Source: Pelagerythrobacter marinus | Lineage (GTDB): Bacteria > Pseudomonadota > Alphaproteobacteria > Sphingomonadales > Sphingomonadaceae | Reading direction: 5' to 3' | Length of the DNA: 64,000 bases | Assembly (NCBI RefSeq): GCF_009827515.1 | Contig: NZ_WTYO01000001.1 | Location: 707,163 to 771,162 of the forward strand | Part shown: positions 36,579 through 45,960 of the stretch, in pieces | How the letters are laid out: the number at the start of each line of letters is the position of its first letter | Numbering within the stretch: the stretch's first letter is position 1 | Program-made: the position numbers and the translations under genes | The notes under the pieces: generated by a model | Seen by the model: only the letters and a program-made list of their open reading frames with translations | Told to the model about the DNA's origin: nothing | Databases searched by the model: none

Positions 36579-37958
36579 ATGACTTCGCCGCAGATCGTGT
36601 GGCTGCGGCGCGACTTGCGCCTGGCCGACCAGCCCGCCTTCCACGCGGCGGCGCAGGGGGGGCCGGTCATCCCGGTCTTCGTGCTCGACGAGGATGCCCC
36701 GGGCGACCATGCGCCCGGCGGCGCGGCGCGCTGGTGGCTGCACCACTCGCTCGACAGCCTCGGGCGGTCGCTCGCGCGGCACCGCTCGCGAATCGTCCTG
36801 CGCCGCGGCGACGCGGTCCAGCACCTGGCCACGATCGCGCAGGCGGCCGGGGCGGGCGCCGTCCACGCCGTGCGCCATTACGAGCCGTGGTGGCAGGAAG
36901 CGGAAAGCCGGCTGGGGGCGGAACTCGACCTGGTCCTGCACGATGGCAACTACCTCGCTCCTCCCGGGTTCGTGACCACGGGTTCGGGCGATCCCTACAA
37001 GATCTACACGCCTTTCGCGAAGGCCATGCTGGCCGAGATGCCGCCGCGCGCCTGCCTGCCCGAACCGGCGCGGATCGCGCTGCCGGATAGCTGGCCCGAC
37101 AGCGACGCGCTGGACGACTGGAACCTCCTGCCCACCGCGCCCGACTGGGCGGGCGGGCTGCGCGAGGCCTGGGACGTCGGCGAAGCGGCCGCGCACGACC
37201 GGCTCGAGCGCTGGGCCGGCGCGGTTTCCACCTATCACGAGAGCCGCGACATGCCTTCCGAGGACGGTTCCTCGCGCCTCTCGCCGCACTTGCACTGGGG
37301 GGAGATCTCTCCCGCGCAGGTCTGGCACGCGCTCAAGGGCCGCCGGGGGGAGGGCTGGGCGACGTTCGCCGGGGAACTGCTCTGGCGCGACTATGCCCAG
37401 ACCGTGGTCTGCCAGTTCCCCGGCTATGGCCGGGCCAGCTACCGCGAAGGGCTGGACGATATCTGGCGCAACCCGAACCGCGGTCACCTTATCGCGGAGG
37501 ACTTGCGCGCGTGGCAGCGGGGGCGGACCGGCTACCCGCTGGTCGATGCCGGGATGCGCCAGCTGTGGCAGACCGGCTGGATGCACAACCGCGCGCGGAT
37601 GGTCTGCGCCAGCTTCCTGGTGAAGCACCTGCTGATCGACTGGACTTTCGGCGAACGCTGGTTCTGGGATTGCCTGGTCGATGCCGATTACGCCAACAAC
37701 GCGGTCAACTGGCAATGGGTCGCCGGCACGGGGGTGGACAGCAACATGTTCCCACGCATCATGGCCCCGTTGCGCCAGAGCGATAAGTTCGACGCAGCCG
37801 GCTATATCCGCCGCCATGTGCCCGAACTGGCCGATCTTCCCGACGGCCAGATCCACGATCCGCCCGACGAAGCGCGCGGCGCCTATCCGGCGAAGATCAT
37901 CGGCCATCGCGAAGCGCGCGAGCGGGCGCTGGAGGCCTATCGCGCGGCGAAAGCCTAG
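36579..37958 (+). CDS. phrB: Deoxyribodipyrimidine photolyase
   Basis: A 459-residue light-dependent DNA repair enzyme of the photolyase/cryptochrome family (class I CPD type). The N-terminal domain begins IVWLRRDLRLADQPAF and the C-terminal FAD domain includes TGYPLVDAGMRQLWQTGWMHNRAR and WQWVAGTGVDSNMFPRIM, which are diagnostic, with conserved Trp in the electron path. The antenna-type residue is not assigned. It overlaps the convergent small membrane protein gene by 4 bases. No LexA box precedes it. Confidence 0.95.
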   Translation: MTSPQIVWLRRDLRLADQPAFHAAAQGGPVIPVFVLDEDAPGDHAPGGAARWWLHHSLDSLGRSLARHRSRIVLRRGDAVQHLATIAQAAGAGAVHAVRHYEPWWQEAESRLGAELDLVLHDGNYLAPPGFVTTGSGDPYKIYTPFAKAMLAEMPPRACLPEPARIALPDSWPDSDALDDWNLLPTAPDWAGGLREAWDVGEAAAHDRLERWAGAVSTYHESRDMPSEDGSSRLSPHLHWGEISPAQVWHALKGRRGEGWATFAGELLWRDYAQTVVCQFPGYGRASYREGLDDIWRNPNRGHLIAEDLRAWQRGRTGYPLVDAGMRQLWQTGWMHNRARMVCASFLVKHLLIDWTFGERWFWDCLVDADYANNAVNWQWVAGTGVDSNMFPRIMAPLRQSDKFDAAGYIRRHVPELADLPDGQIHDPPDEARGAYPAKIIGHREARERALEAYRAAKA

Positions 37959-38377
37959 GCAGCGACGATCCGGCCCGCCATCAGCCGCTTGGCGACGAGG
38001 ACGGCCACCAGCGGCAGGACCGCGGCCGAGGCGAGCATCCAGTCGGGGTGGGGGAACATCTGCGTCGTCCATACCCCGGCGAGCGCGATCGCCAGCCCGA
38101 CGATCCAGGCCATCAGCACCCGCCGGGAGGCCGCGATCGCGGTGCAGGCCCCGGCCAGCGCGCCCAGGAACCAGCCGGCGACGACCGCCACCTTGGCCCC
38201 GGTGGGAATCAGTTCCATCAACCGTTCGCGATCTTCCGCCGCGGCGAGGTCCAGCCCCGGGGGCGGGGGGAAGAGCGCGTGGCCGATCCCCTCGATCACG
38301 AAGACCACGGTGACCGCGACCACGATCCCCGCGATCGTGGCGACGACGTTGCGCACTGCCGGACTGGTCATCTGCAT
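37955..38377 (-). CDS. Small four-helix membrane protein, hypothetical
   Basis: A 140-residue integral membrane protein. Hydrophobic segments fall at about 9-29 (VVATIAGIVVAVTVVFVIEG), 60-80, 85-105 and 112-132, with a short periplasmic stretch after the first containing PPPPGLDL. No motif was recognised. The start at 38377 follows GGAGAAAGG; an in-frame ATG at 38371 is nearly equal. The gene is convergent with the photolyase gene, overlapping by 4 bases. Function unknown. Confidence 0.75.
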   Translation of the reverse strand: MQMTSPAVRNVVATIAGIVVAVTVVFVIEGIGHALFPPPPGLDLAAAEDRERLMELIPTGAKVAVVAGWFLGALAGACTAIAASRRVLMAWIVGLAIALAGVWTTQMFPHPDWMLASAAVLPLVAVLVAKRLMAGRIVAA

Positions 38378-38477
38378 CCTTTCTCCAACCTGGCGGGGAT
38401 CATAGCACGCCGCGCGCCGGTTTGGCGCGCCGATCGCATGCTTGAACCGGCACCGCGCCCGGTCCATAGATCGGGGC

Positions 38478-39719
38478 ATGAAAGCGGAGGGGCTAGGCAG
38501 GGGCGAATCCCTTCTGACAGGCGGCGCCCGGTTCGAGCGCAGCCCGGGCCTGCTCGCGCGGGTGTTCGCGCCCGGCTTCCACAAGATCCTCGACCGGATC
38601 GACAGCGGGCTGGAGCGGGGATCGATCACCGGCCACCTGCCCGACGGCTCCACCCGCGTCCTGGGCGGGCGCGCGCCGGGCTTCGACGCCGAAGTCACCG
38701 TGCACGACTGGCGCGCGCTGATGCGACTGGCGACCAACGGCTCGATCGGCTGGTTCCAGGCCTGGGAAGCGGGCGAGTGGGACAGCCCCGACCCGGTGCC
38801 GCTGTTCGCGCTTTTCATGGCCAATGGCGATGCCCTGGGCGATACCGGCAGGGCGCGCGGCCCGTTCCGCTGGGCGGCGCGGGCGGCGCACTGGATGAAC
38901 CGCAACACGCACGAGGGCGCGGCGCGGAACATCCACGTCCATTACGACCTCGGCAACGATTTCTACGCCCAGTGGCTCGACCCGACGATGAGCTATTCCA
39001 GCGCGATCTGGGGCGAGGGCGACGACCTCGAGGCGGCGCAGCGGCGCAAGTGGGAACGGCTGGCCCGGCGGGTGGGCGACCCGGCCTCGGTGCTGGAGAT
39101 CGGCTGCGGCTGGGGCGGCCTCTCGCACCGGTTCGCCGCCGCCGGCGCGCGCGTCGTCGGGATCAGCCTGTCGGACGAGCAACTGGCCTGGGCGCGCGAG
39201 CGGCACGACCCGGCGATCGATTTCCGCCACCAGGATTACCGCGACGTGGACGAGCGTTTCGACGCGATCGTCAGCGTCGAGATGGTCGAGGCGGTCGGGC
39301 GCGAGTACTGGCCGAGCTATTTCGACTGCATCGCCCGTTGCCTGAAGCCCGGCGGGCGGGCCGCGATCCAGTTCATTTCGATGAAGGACAGCCTGTTCGA
39401 GGCCTATGCCCGCAGCGCCGATTTCATCCAGGCCTATGTCTTCCCCGGCGGGCTGCTGATCCGCACGCGCGAGTTCGAGCGACTCGCGCGCGAACGCGGG
39501 TTGCGCTGGGCGGACTGCGAATCGTTCGGGCAGGACTATGCCCGCACGCTGCGGACCTGGCGCGCGCGGTTCGACCGCGCGGTGGAGGAAGGGCGCCTGC
39601 CGGCCGCGTTCGACGAGCGGTTCCGGCGCCTCTGGCGCTATTACCTGATGTATTGCGAGGGCGGGTTCCGCGGGGGCGGGATCGACGTTCACCAGGTTAC
39701 GCTGATCAAGGAAAGGTGA
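38478..39719 (+). CDS. Divergent cyclopropane-fatty-acid synthase-like methyltransferase
   Basis: A 413-residue SAM-dependent methyltransferase. It keeps the SAM site (LEIGCGWGG, residues 206-214), the FPGGLLI region and the acidic EMVEAVG (Glu271), but at two positions that bind bicarbonate in E. coli Cfa it differs: YSSAIW (Ser175) replaces YSC, and AIQFIS (Gln298) replaces HTIG. The canonical copy at 13005-14261 has both. It could make a different lipid modification, such as a methyl-branched chain, or be specialised. It is followed 5 bases later by a serine hydrolase gene, apparently an operon. Confidence 0.9.
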   Translation: MKAEGLGRGESLLTGGARFERSPGLLARVFAPGFHKILDRIDSGLERGSITGHLPDGSTRVLGGRAPGFDAEVTVHDWRALMRLATNGSIGWFQAWEAGEWDSPDPVPLFALFMANGDALGDTGRARGPFRWAARAAHWMNRNTHEGAARNIHVHYDLGNDFYAQWLDPTMSYSSAIWGEGDDLEAAQRRKWERLARRVGDPASVLEIGCGWGGLSHRFAAAGARVVGISLSDEQLAWARERHDPAIDFRHQDYRDVDERFDAIVSVEMVEAVGREYWPSYFDCIARCLKPGGRAAIQFISMKDSLFEAYARSADFIQAYVFPGGLLIRTREFERLARERGLRWADCESFGQDYARTLRTWRARFDRAVEEGRLPAAFDERFRRLWRYYLMYCEGGFRGGGIDVHQVTLIKER

Positions 39720-39724
39720 GAGGA

Positions 39725-40888
39725 ATGCCGAACTGGAAACTGGCGCTGGGCGCGGCGCTGCTGGCGAGCTGCGCCCAGGCGAATACCGTGCCCGAGCCGC
39801 AGGTCCGCGAGACGCGCCAACCCGATTCGGTCACGCTGGAGGACCAGCAGGTCCTGTTCTGGGACGACGCCACGCGCGCCGACCGCTTCCGCCGGATGGA
39901 GGACTACTTCGCCGGCACCGAGGTCGCCGCCGCGCCCGATCCGCGCCGGTTTGCGGCGGGCGAACCGTTCGACGCGGCGACGCTGGCGCAGGTCGACGGC
40001 TACCTCGCGGAACTGAACGCGGCCGGGATCATGGTGATCCAGGACGGCAAGGTGCGGCTGGAGAAGTACCGGCTCGGCTTCGGGCCGCAGCAGCGCTGGA
40101 CCAGCTTCTCGGTGGCCAAGAGCTTCACCTCGACCCTGCTCGGCGCGGCGGTGAAGGACGGGCACATCGCCAGCCTTTCCGACCCGGTGACCGATTACCT
40201 GCCCGAACTCGCCGGCACGGCCTACGACGGGGTGACGGTGGAACAGGTCGCGACGATGACTTCGGGCGTTGCCTGGAACGAAGACTACGCCGATCCCGAC
40301 AGCGACGTGGCGCGAATGCTGATGATCGCGCCGCGCGAAGGCGAAACCCAGTCGGTCACGTTCGCCCGGACGCTGGCGCGCGAGGCGCCCGCGGGCGAGA
40401 AATGGCTCTACAAGACGCTGGAGACGAACCTGCTGGGCGATATCGTCGCCGCGGCCACCGGGCGTTCGCTGGCGGCCTATGCGAAGGACAAGATCGTCGA
40501 TCCGGCCGGGTTCGCGGGCGACCTGTTCTGGATGACCGACCTCACCGGCGGCAACGTGGGCGGCTGCTGCCTGTCGATCCGCCTTTCCGACTATGCCCGC
40601 ATGGGCCAGTGGGTGCTCGAAGGCGCGCAGCCTTCCGTTCCGGAGGGCTGGTTCGGGCGTGCCGGCGCGCCGATGGTCGACCTGGGCGAAGGGCATGGAT
40701 ACGGTTACCAGTGGTGGTCCTACCCCGGCGGTTTCTTCGGCGGGCAGGGGATCTTCGGGCAATACGTCATCGTCGTGCCCGAACGGAACATGGTCGTCGC
40801 GATCGTGTCGAATTACCGCGTGGCGACCGACGCCGGCCTGGCGGAAACGCGCATGAAGCTGTGGCGGACGCTGATCGACGCGCGCTGA
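39725..40888 (+). CDS. Serine hydrolase, beta-lactamase class C family, lipoprotein
   Basis: A 387-residue exported protein with lipobox ALLASC (Cys16). The beta-lactamase/DD-peptidase fold is shown by the SxxK motif SVAK at 129-132 and by the YKTLETN segment with Tyr and Asn at the second-motif position, with a later GYGYQWW stretch. It belongs to the 6-aminohexanoate-dimer-hydrolase-like or esterase group rather than true beta-lactamases. It lies 5 bases after the CFA-like gene, suggesting co-expression. The substrate is unknown; it may be an ester or amide. Confidence 0.9.
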   Translation: MPNWKLALGAALLASCAQANTVPEPQVRETRQPDSVTLEDQQVLFWDDATRADRFRRMEDYFAGTEVAAAPDPRRFAAGEPFDAATLAQVDGYLAELNAAGIMVIQDGKVRLEKYRLGFGPQQRWTSFSVAKSFTSTLLGAAVKDGHIASLSDPVTDYLPELAGTAYDGVTVEQVATMTSGVAWNEDYADPDSDVARMLMIAPREGETQSVTFARTLAREAPAGEKWLYKTLETNLLGDIVAAATGRSLAAYAKDKIVDPAGFAGDLFWMTDLTGGNVGGCCLSIRLSDYARMGQWVLEGAQPSVPEGWFGRAGAPMVDLGEGHGYGYQWWSYPGGFFGGQGIFGQYVIVVPERNMVVAIVSNYRVATDAGLAETRMKLWRTLIDAR

Positions 40889-40894
40889 GCGCGG

Positions 40895-41245
40895 TCAGCA
40901 GGCGGAGCGGAAGACCGGGCTGCTGGTGTGCCGGGCGACGATGTTGTCGTGGACGACCGGGCTCAGCAGTTCGGCGAACGAGCAGCCGACCTGGCAATTG
41001 TCCCACCAGATCACCTCGGCCTGGAGCGCGCCGAGGCCGGGCAGGGTCAGCCAGCACAGCTGCCCCGGGTGCATCCGGTTGATCGCGGCGGCGGAAAAGC
41101 CGGAGACCGACAGGTCGTGGACCACGGTCTGGAACGCTTTCCCGCCCGAGGCGCGCAGCTGCGCCGGGATGGTCAGCTTGGTCCGCGGGGCGCAGCGATC
41201 TTCCTGCGCGGCGATCGAATAGCGATCGAAGGAATCGACCGGCAT
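40895..41245 (-). CDS. PilZ domain protein
   Basis: A 116-residue single-domain protein likely to bind cyclic di-GMP. The N-terminal RCAPRTKLTIPAQLR matches the RxxxR loop loosely, and the DLSVSGFSA motif corresponds to the (D/N)xSxxG signature. These are the two c-di-GMP contact sites. It has two or three Cys toward the end. It is a possible effector of motility or biofilm regulation, without any cyclase nearby. It is convergent with the serine hydrolase gene, 6 bases apart. Confidence 0.88.
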   Translation of the reverse strand: MPVDSFDRYSIAAQEDRCAPRTKLTIPAQLRASGGKAFQTVVHDLSVSGFSAAAINRMHPGQLCWLTLPGLGALQAEVIWWDNCQVGCSFAELLSPVVHDNIVARHTSSPVFRSAC

Positions 41246-41346
41246 GGCTTGGTTACCCTTTCGCTTGCCGTCGCGCGCACGCCGCGCGCGCGGGGACTGG
41301 AGCGAATGCTGTGCCCGCCTGCTTTCGGCGAGGTTGCGGAAAAGGG

Positions 41347-42069
41347 TTAAGCCGGATTCACCACGCGTTCGCGGTGGCGGGTGGGGAAATCCTCGCCCAC
41401 CAGGTCCGCGATCCGCCGGCCCACGACCGCCGGTTCCTTGACCGTGGCCGGGTCCTCGCCCGGATAGGCCTTGGCCCGCATGGCGGTGCGGGTCGCGCCC
41501 GGATCGACGATCGCGACCCGGATGTCGCCCAGCTTGCGGACTTCCTCCGCATAGCTGTCGAGCAGCGATTCGAACGCCGCCTTGGTCGATCCGTAGGCGG
41601 CCCAGAACGGCCGCGCATCGGCCCCCACGCTGCTGGTCAGGCCGACGACCCGTGCGCCGTCGCTACGCTTCAGCAGCGGGTCGAAGGCGGCGATCAGCGC
41701 CTGGGTCGCGAGCAGGTTGGTGGTCACCGCCTGGGCGAACTGCTTGGGCTCGATCTGGGTGACCGGGGTGAGCGTGGGGAGATAGGCCGCCGCGATCACC
41801 AGGATATCGAGCTTGTCCCACCGTCCGGCGACCGCCGCGGCGAGGCGGGCGATCCCGTCCTGTTCGGCCAGGTCGAGCGGCGCGATCGTGGCCGTGCCGC
41901 CGGCTTCGTGGATCGCGTCCTCCACCGCTTCCAGCGCGCGCACGTCGCGCCCGGTCAGGATCACGTGGGCGCCCCGGGCGGCCAGCGCGGTCGCACTCGC
42001 CGCGCCGATCCCGCGGCTCGCGCCGGTAACCAGGGCAACGCGGCCCTCCAGAGACGTGCTGTCGGCCAT
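41347..42069 (-). CDS. Short-chain dehydrogenase/reductase
   Basis: A 240-residue NAD(P)-dependent SDR. TGASRGIG lies at about residues 15-22, the catalytic tetrad shows Ser in LTSSVGA and Tyr-x3-Lys in YGSTKAAFESLL. Its start overlaps the purF stop by one base (TGATG), so it is expressed with purF by coupled translation. The YciK-like arrangement and sequence suggest an oxidoreductase of unknown substrate; no purine link is evident. Confidence 0.92.
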   Translation of the reverse strand: MADSTSLEGRVALVTGASRGIGAASATALAARGAHVILTGRDVRALEAVEDAIHEAGGTATIAPLDLAEQDGIARLAAAVAGRWDKLDILVIAAAYLPTLTPVTQIEPKQFAQAVTTNLLATQALIAAFDPLLKRSDGARVVGLTSSVGADARPFWAAYGSTKAAFESLLDSYAEEVRKLGDIRVAIVDPGATRTAMRAKAYPGEDPATVKEPAVVGRRIADLVGEDFPTRHRERVVNPA

Positions 42070-43535
42070 CAGGCAACCTTGTCGAAGGAAAGCTGGGCAT
42101 CGCGGCGCTCGCGGTTGGCGAGGTCGGTCAGCGGGGTCGGATAATCGCCGGTGAAGCAGGCATCGCAGAACGACGGACAGGCCGCGTCGCGCGGCTCGTG
42201 CCCGACGGCGCGGTAGAGCCCGTCGATCGAGACGAAGGCGAGGCTGTCGGCCCTGATGAACTCGCGCATCGGCTCGATCTCCATCCGCGCGGCCAGCAGC
42301 TTGGAGCGTTCGGGCGTATCGACGCCGTAGAAGCACGAATGCGCGGTCGGCGGGCTGGCGACGCGGAAGTGCACTTCGGTCGCCCCGGCTTCGCGCATCA
42401 TCTCGACGATTTTCATGCTGGTCGTGCCGCGCACGATCGAATCGTCGATCAGCACGATCCGCTTGCCTTCCACCAGCGCGCGGTTGGCATTGTGCTTGCG
42501 CTTGACGCTGGAATGGCGAACGCCGTCGCTCGGCTGGATGAAGGTGCGCCCGACATAGTGCGAACGGATGATTCCCAGTTCGAACGGCACGCCCGACTGC
42601 TGGGCATAGCCGATCGCCGCCGGCACGCCGCTGTCGGGCACCGGCACGACGAGGTCCGCCTCGACCGGGTTCTCGATCGCCAGCTGTTCGCCGATCGCCT
42701 TGCGCGCGGCATAGACGCTGCGCCCGTCGAAGATCGAATCGGGCCGGCTGAAATAGACGTGCTCGAAGATGCAGGGGCGCGGGCTGTGGTTGCCGAAGGG
42801 GTGGAGCGAATCGATGTTGCCGTCGAAATCGACCTTGACCAGCTCGCCCGGTTCGACCTGGCGGACGAACTCGGCCCCGACGACGTCGAAGGCGACCGTT
42901 TCGCTGGCGAAGACGGTGGCATCGCCCATCTTGCCCATCACCAGCGGGCGAATGCCCAGCGGGTCGCGGCAGGCGATCATCCCCTCCGGCGTCATCACGA
43001 TCAGGGCATAGGCCCCCTCGATCAGGCGCAGCGCGTCGATCAGGCGGTCGCTCATCGTCGGGTAGCGGCTGGTCGCGACGAGGTGGATGATCACCTCGGT
43101 ATCCGAGGTGGACTGGAAGATCGCGCCCTTGCCGACCAGTTCCTGCCGCAAGGTGCCGGCGTTGGAGATATTGCCGTTGTGCGCGACCGAGAAACCGCCG
43201 CTGGCAAGATCGGCATAGAGCGGCTGGATATTGCGCAGGCCCGATCCGCCGGTGGTGGAATAGCGCACGTGCCCGGCGGCCATGAATCCGGGCAGTTCGG
43301 AAATCGCCTCGCTGGAAGAGAAGTTCTCCGCCACCTGGCCCAGCCCGCGGCGCTGGTAGAACTCGCCCCCGTCGAAGCTGGTGATGCCGGCGGCCTCCTG
43401 GCCGCGGTGCTGCAGGGCGTGGAGGCCGAGCGCGGTCGCCGCGGCCGCGTCGGAAGCGTTGATCGCGCCGAAGACGCCGCACTCCTCGCGGAGCTTGTCG
43501 CCGTCCTCGTCGCGGAACGGGTGGGTGATGTTCAT
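42069..43535 (-). CDS. purF: Amidophosphoribosyltransferase
   Basis: A 488-residue glutamine-PRPP amidotransferase, first step of purine synthesis. The propeptide MNITHPFRDEDGDKLREE is cut before Cys19 of CGVFGAI, the glutaminase nucleophile. The phosphoribosyltransferase half has the PRPP loop VLIDDSIVRGTT. The presence of Cys in the C-terminal region (CPSFCDACFTGDYPTPL) agrees with Fe-S-containing PurF types. The start is followed downstream by the SDR gene through TGATG. No PurR site was recognised. Confidence 0.97.
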   Translation of the reverse strand: MNITHPFRDEDGDKLREECGVFGAINASDAAAATALGLHALQHRGQEAAGITSFDGGEFYQRRGLGQVAENFSSSEAISELPGFMAAGHVRYSTTGGSGLRNIQPLYADLASGGFSVAHNGNISNAGTLRQELVGKGAIFQSTSDTEVIIHLVATSRYPTMSDRLIDALRLIEGAYALIVMTPEGMIACRDPLGIRPLVMGKMGDATVFASETVAFDVVGAEFVRQVEPGELVKVDFDGNIDSLHPFGNHSPRPCIFEHVYFSRPDSIFDGRSVYAARKAIGEQLAIENPVEADLVVPVPDSGVPAAIGYAQQSGVPFELGIIRSHYVGRTFIQPSDGVRHSSVKRKHNANRALVEGKRIVLIDDSIVRGTTSMKIVEMMREAGATEVHFRVASPPTAHSCFYGVDTPERSKLLAARMEIEPMREFIRADSLAFVSIDGLYRAVGHEPRDAACPSFCDACFTGDYPTPLTDLANRERRDAQLSFDKVA

Positions 43536-43699
43536 GACGGTGCGATCCGGGTTGCGCGTCTCGCCGCGCTCAATGGCGATGTTACCGGCCGATTACAAGG
43601 GTAGCGTGGCCCGCCGCGGCGCACGGCACGGATTCATTGCGCCGTCAGCAAAGCGACCCTAAAGCCGCAGCGACCCAACAACAAAAAGACCCCGCGCCC

Positions 43700-44941
43700 T
43701 TGGTACTTTCCCTCTTCGAACGAACGATCGCCCGGCGTTACCTGCTGCCCGGACGGAACGAGGCGTTCATCGCCCTGGTCGCCGGGATCAGCGTCGGCGT
43801 GGTCATGCTCTCGGTCGCCATGCTGGTGATCGTGATGAGCGTGATGAACGGTTTCCGGGCCGAGCTGCTGGACAAGATCGTGGGGCTGAACGGCCACGCG
43901 ATCGTCCAGGCCTATGGCGAGCGGCTCGACAACTGGGAAGACGTGCTGCGCGACGCGCGCGAAACGCCCGGCGTGGTCAGCGCATCCCCGCTGATCGAAA
44001 AGCCGCTGATGGCCAGCTACAACGGCCGCATCGCCGGCGTGCTGGTGCGCGGCAACACGCAGGAAGACATCGGCAACCTGGCGCCCAACCTGGTCGCCGG
44101 GAACCTGACCGAGCTGAGCGGCGGGGCGAAGAACGTCGCGCTGGGATCGCGCCTGGCGGCCAACATGGGCCTGCGCGTGGGGGACACGATCACGCTCTAC
44201 AACCCCGAAGGGCGCACGACGCCGTTCGGCACGATGCCGCGACAGGTGGGGTACCGCGTCGCGGCGATATTCGAGGTCGGGATCTACGATTACGACGACC
44301 AGTTCGTCGTCATGCCCATGCGCGACGCGCAGCAATTGCTGCTGATGGGCGATACCGTGGGCATGATCGAGATCACGACGACCGATGCCGACAGGGTGGA
44401 GGAAATCCTCGAACCGATCCGCCGCCAGCTGGACGGGCGGGCGGTGGTCAACACCTGGAAAACGATCAATTCGACTTTGTTCGAGGCGCTGCAGGTCGAA
44501 CGGGTGGCGATGTTCTTCGCCTTGAGTTTCATGGTCCTGGTCGCGGCGTTCAACATCCTTTCGAGCCTGGTCATGCTGGTCCGCGCGAAAACGCGCGACA
44601 TCGCGATCATGCGCACGATGGGCGCAACCCGGCGCAGCCTGCTGAAGATCTTCGTCACGACCGGGTTCACCGTCGGCGCGCTGGGCACGGTCGCCGGGCT
44701 CGTGCTCGGCTTCCTGGTCCTCGCCTTTCGCCAACAGATCGTGAAAGTGATCGAGGTCGTCACCGGACAGAACCTGTGGGACCCGTCGATCCGTTTCCTT
44801 TCGACATTGCCCGCGCGGGTCGATCCGCTGGAGATCGCGGGAATCGTCGCGCTGGCCCTCGTGCTCAGCTTCCTCGCCACGCTCTACCCGGCGTTCAAGG
44901 CCTCGAGCACCGATCCGGTACAGGTCCTGCGCTATGAGTGA
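43700..44941 (+). CDS. lolC: Lipoprotein-releasing ABC transporter permease, LolC/LolE-like
   Basis: A 413-residue inner-membrane permease of the Lol system, which releases lipoproteins for transfer to the outer membrane. The N-terminus [19 protein letters not shown] matches the family and starts at a TTG (43700); no ATG fits. Four helices occur: one near residues 22-50 (with a large periplasmic MacB_PCD-like domain after it) and three in the last third. The FtsX motif region [10 protein letters not shown] lies before the last pair. It overlaps lolD by 8 bases. As in alphaproteobacteria a single permease serves both LolC and LolE roles. Confidence 0.94.
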   Translation: MVLSLFERTIARRYLLPGRNEAFIALVAGISVGVVMLSVAMLVIVMSVMNGFRAELLDKIVGLNGHAIVQAYGERLDNWEDVLRDARETPGVVSASPLIEKPLMASYNGRIAGVLVRGNTQEDIGNLAPNLVAGNLTELSGGAKNVALGSRLAANMGLRVGDTITLYNPEGRTTPFGTMPRQVGYRVAAIFEVGIYDYDDQFVVMPMRDAQQLLLMGDTVGMIEITTTDADRVEEILEPIRRQLDGRAVVNTWKTINSTLFEALQVERVAMFFALSFMVLVAAFNILSSLVMLVRAKTRDIAIMRTMGATRRSLLKIFVTTGFTVGALGTVAGLVLGFLVLAFRQQIVKVIEVVTGQNLWDPSIRFLSTLPARVDPLEIAGIVALALVLSFLATLYPAFKASSTDPVQVLRYE

Positions 44942-45608
44942 CGCCGTCGTCCGCCTTTCCGGCCTCACCCGCAGTTTCGAACAGGGCGGCGAACGCATCG
45001 ACGTCCTGCGCGGGATCGACCTCGAGATCGCACCGGGCGAGATCGTCGCGCTGCTCGGCCCCTCGGGATCGGGCAAGTCCACGATGCTCCAGGCGGTCGG
45101 CCTGCTCGAAGGGGGCTTCGGCGGCAGCATCGCGATCGCCGGGACCGAGGCGAGCGCGCTGCCTTCGGACGGGCGGACCCGCGTGCGGCGCGAGCACTTG
45201 GGCTTCGTGTACCAGTTCCACCATCTCCTGCCCGATTTCAACGCGGAGGAGAACGTGATCCTGCCCCAGCTCGTCGCCGGCCGGGGGCGCGAGGAAGCGG
45301 CCGAGCGGGCGCGCGAGCTGCTGTCCGCGCTCGGCCTGGCGCAGCGGCTGGAACACCGCCCCAGCCAGCTTTCGGGCGGCGAGCAGCAGCGCGTCGCCGT
45401 CGCGCGCGCGCTGGCCAACCGGCCGACCCTGGTGCTCGCCGACGAACCGACCGGCAACCTCGACGAGCACACGGCCGACCGCGTGCTCGAACAGTTCCTC
45501 GCGCTCGTCCGCGGGGAGGGGAGCGCGGCGCTGGTGGCGACGCACAACGAACGGCTGGCGGCGAAGATGGACCGCGTCCTGCGCCTGCACGAGGGGTTGC
45601 TGGAATAG
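44934..45608 (+). CDS. lolD: Lipoprotein-releasing ABC transporter ATPase LolD
   Basis: A 224-residue ATPase. Walker [10 protein letters not shown] at 42-50, the signature [15 protein letters not shown] and Walker [15 protein letters not shown] are all intact. The start at 44934 lies inside the last codons of lolC (8-base overlap), so the pair is co-translated. It supplies energy to the LolC permease to extract lipoproteins from the inner membrane. LolA and LolB are not in the window. Confidence 0.96.
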   Translation: MSDAVVRLSGLTRSFEQGGERIDVLRGIDLEIAPGEIVALLGPSGSGKSTMLQAVGLLEGGFGGSIAIAGTEASALPSDGRTRVRREHLGFVYQFHHLLPDFNAEENVILPQLVAGRGREEAAERARELLSALGLAQRLEHRPSQLSGGEQQRVAVARALANRPTLVLADEPTGNLDEHTADRVLEQFLALVRGEGSAALVATHNERLAAKMDRVLRLHEGLLE

Positions 45609-45657
45609 CGGACCCGGCGGGCCTTTCGGGCGTTGGCCATGCAAAGGAGGATTTTGC

Positions 45658-45933
45658 ATGACCGACCATCCCAGCACCTACAAGGCCGTGCGGACCCACC
45701 AGGAAGGGGTCCAGTGGGACGACCGCGCCTCGATCCACGAGGCAGACGACGGGCAGGGCGTCCTCGACGGGGCCAAGGGCCTGCGCAGCGGCACGCTGGC
45801 CGAAATGGTCGCCCAGGTCATGGCCTATCCGCCCGAGCGGCGCGGCGACTTCGTGATCCAGAAGGCCGGCGACCACCGGCTGAAACGCGCGGAGATCGAG
45901 GCGCTTGCCGCGCGCGACGACTTTCCGGGCTGA
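45658..45933 (+). CDS. Small conserved-looking hypothetical protein
   Basis: A 91-residue soluble acidic protein with no recognised domain. It has a compact composition with Trp and a helical C-terminal half (KRAEIEALAARDDF). No signal peptide is seen. AAAGGAGG is an unusually good ribosome site 9 bases before the ATG, suggesting high translation. It sits 49 bases after lolD and 27 bases before glutathione peroxidase, so it may form a unit with the latter. Function unknown. Confidence 0.75.
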   Translation: MTDHPSTYKAVRTHQEGVQWDDRASIHEADDGQGVLDGAKGLRSGTLAEMVAQVMAYPPERRGDFVIQKAGDHRLKRAEIEALAARDDFPG

Positions 45934-45960
45934 AGCCCGCGACAAGGGGAGGGGACCGCA

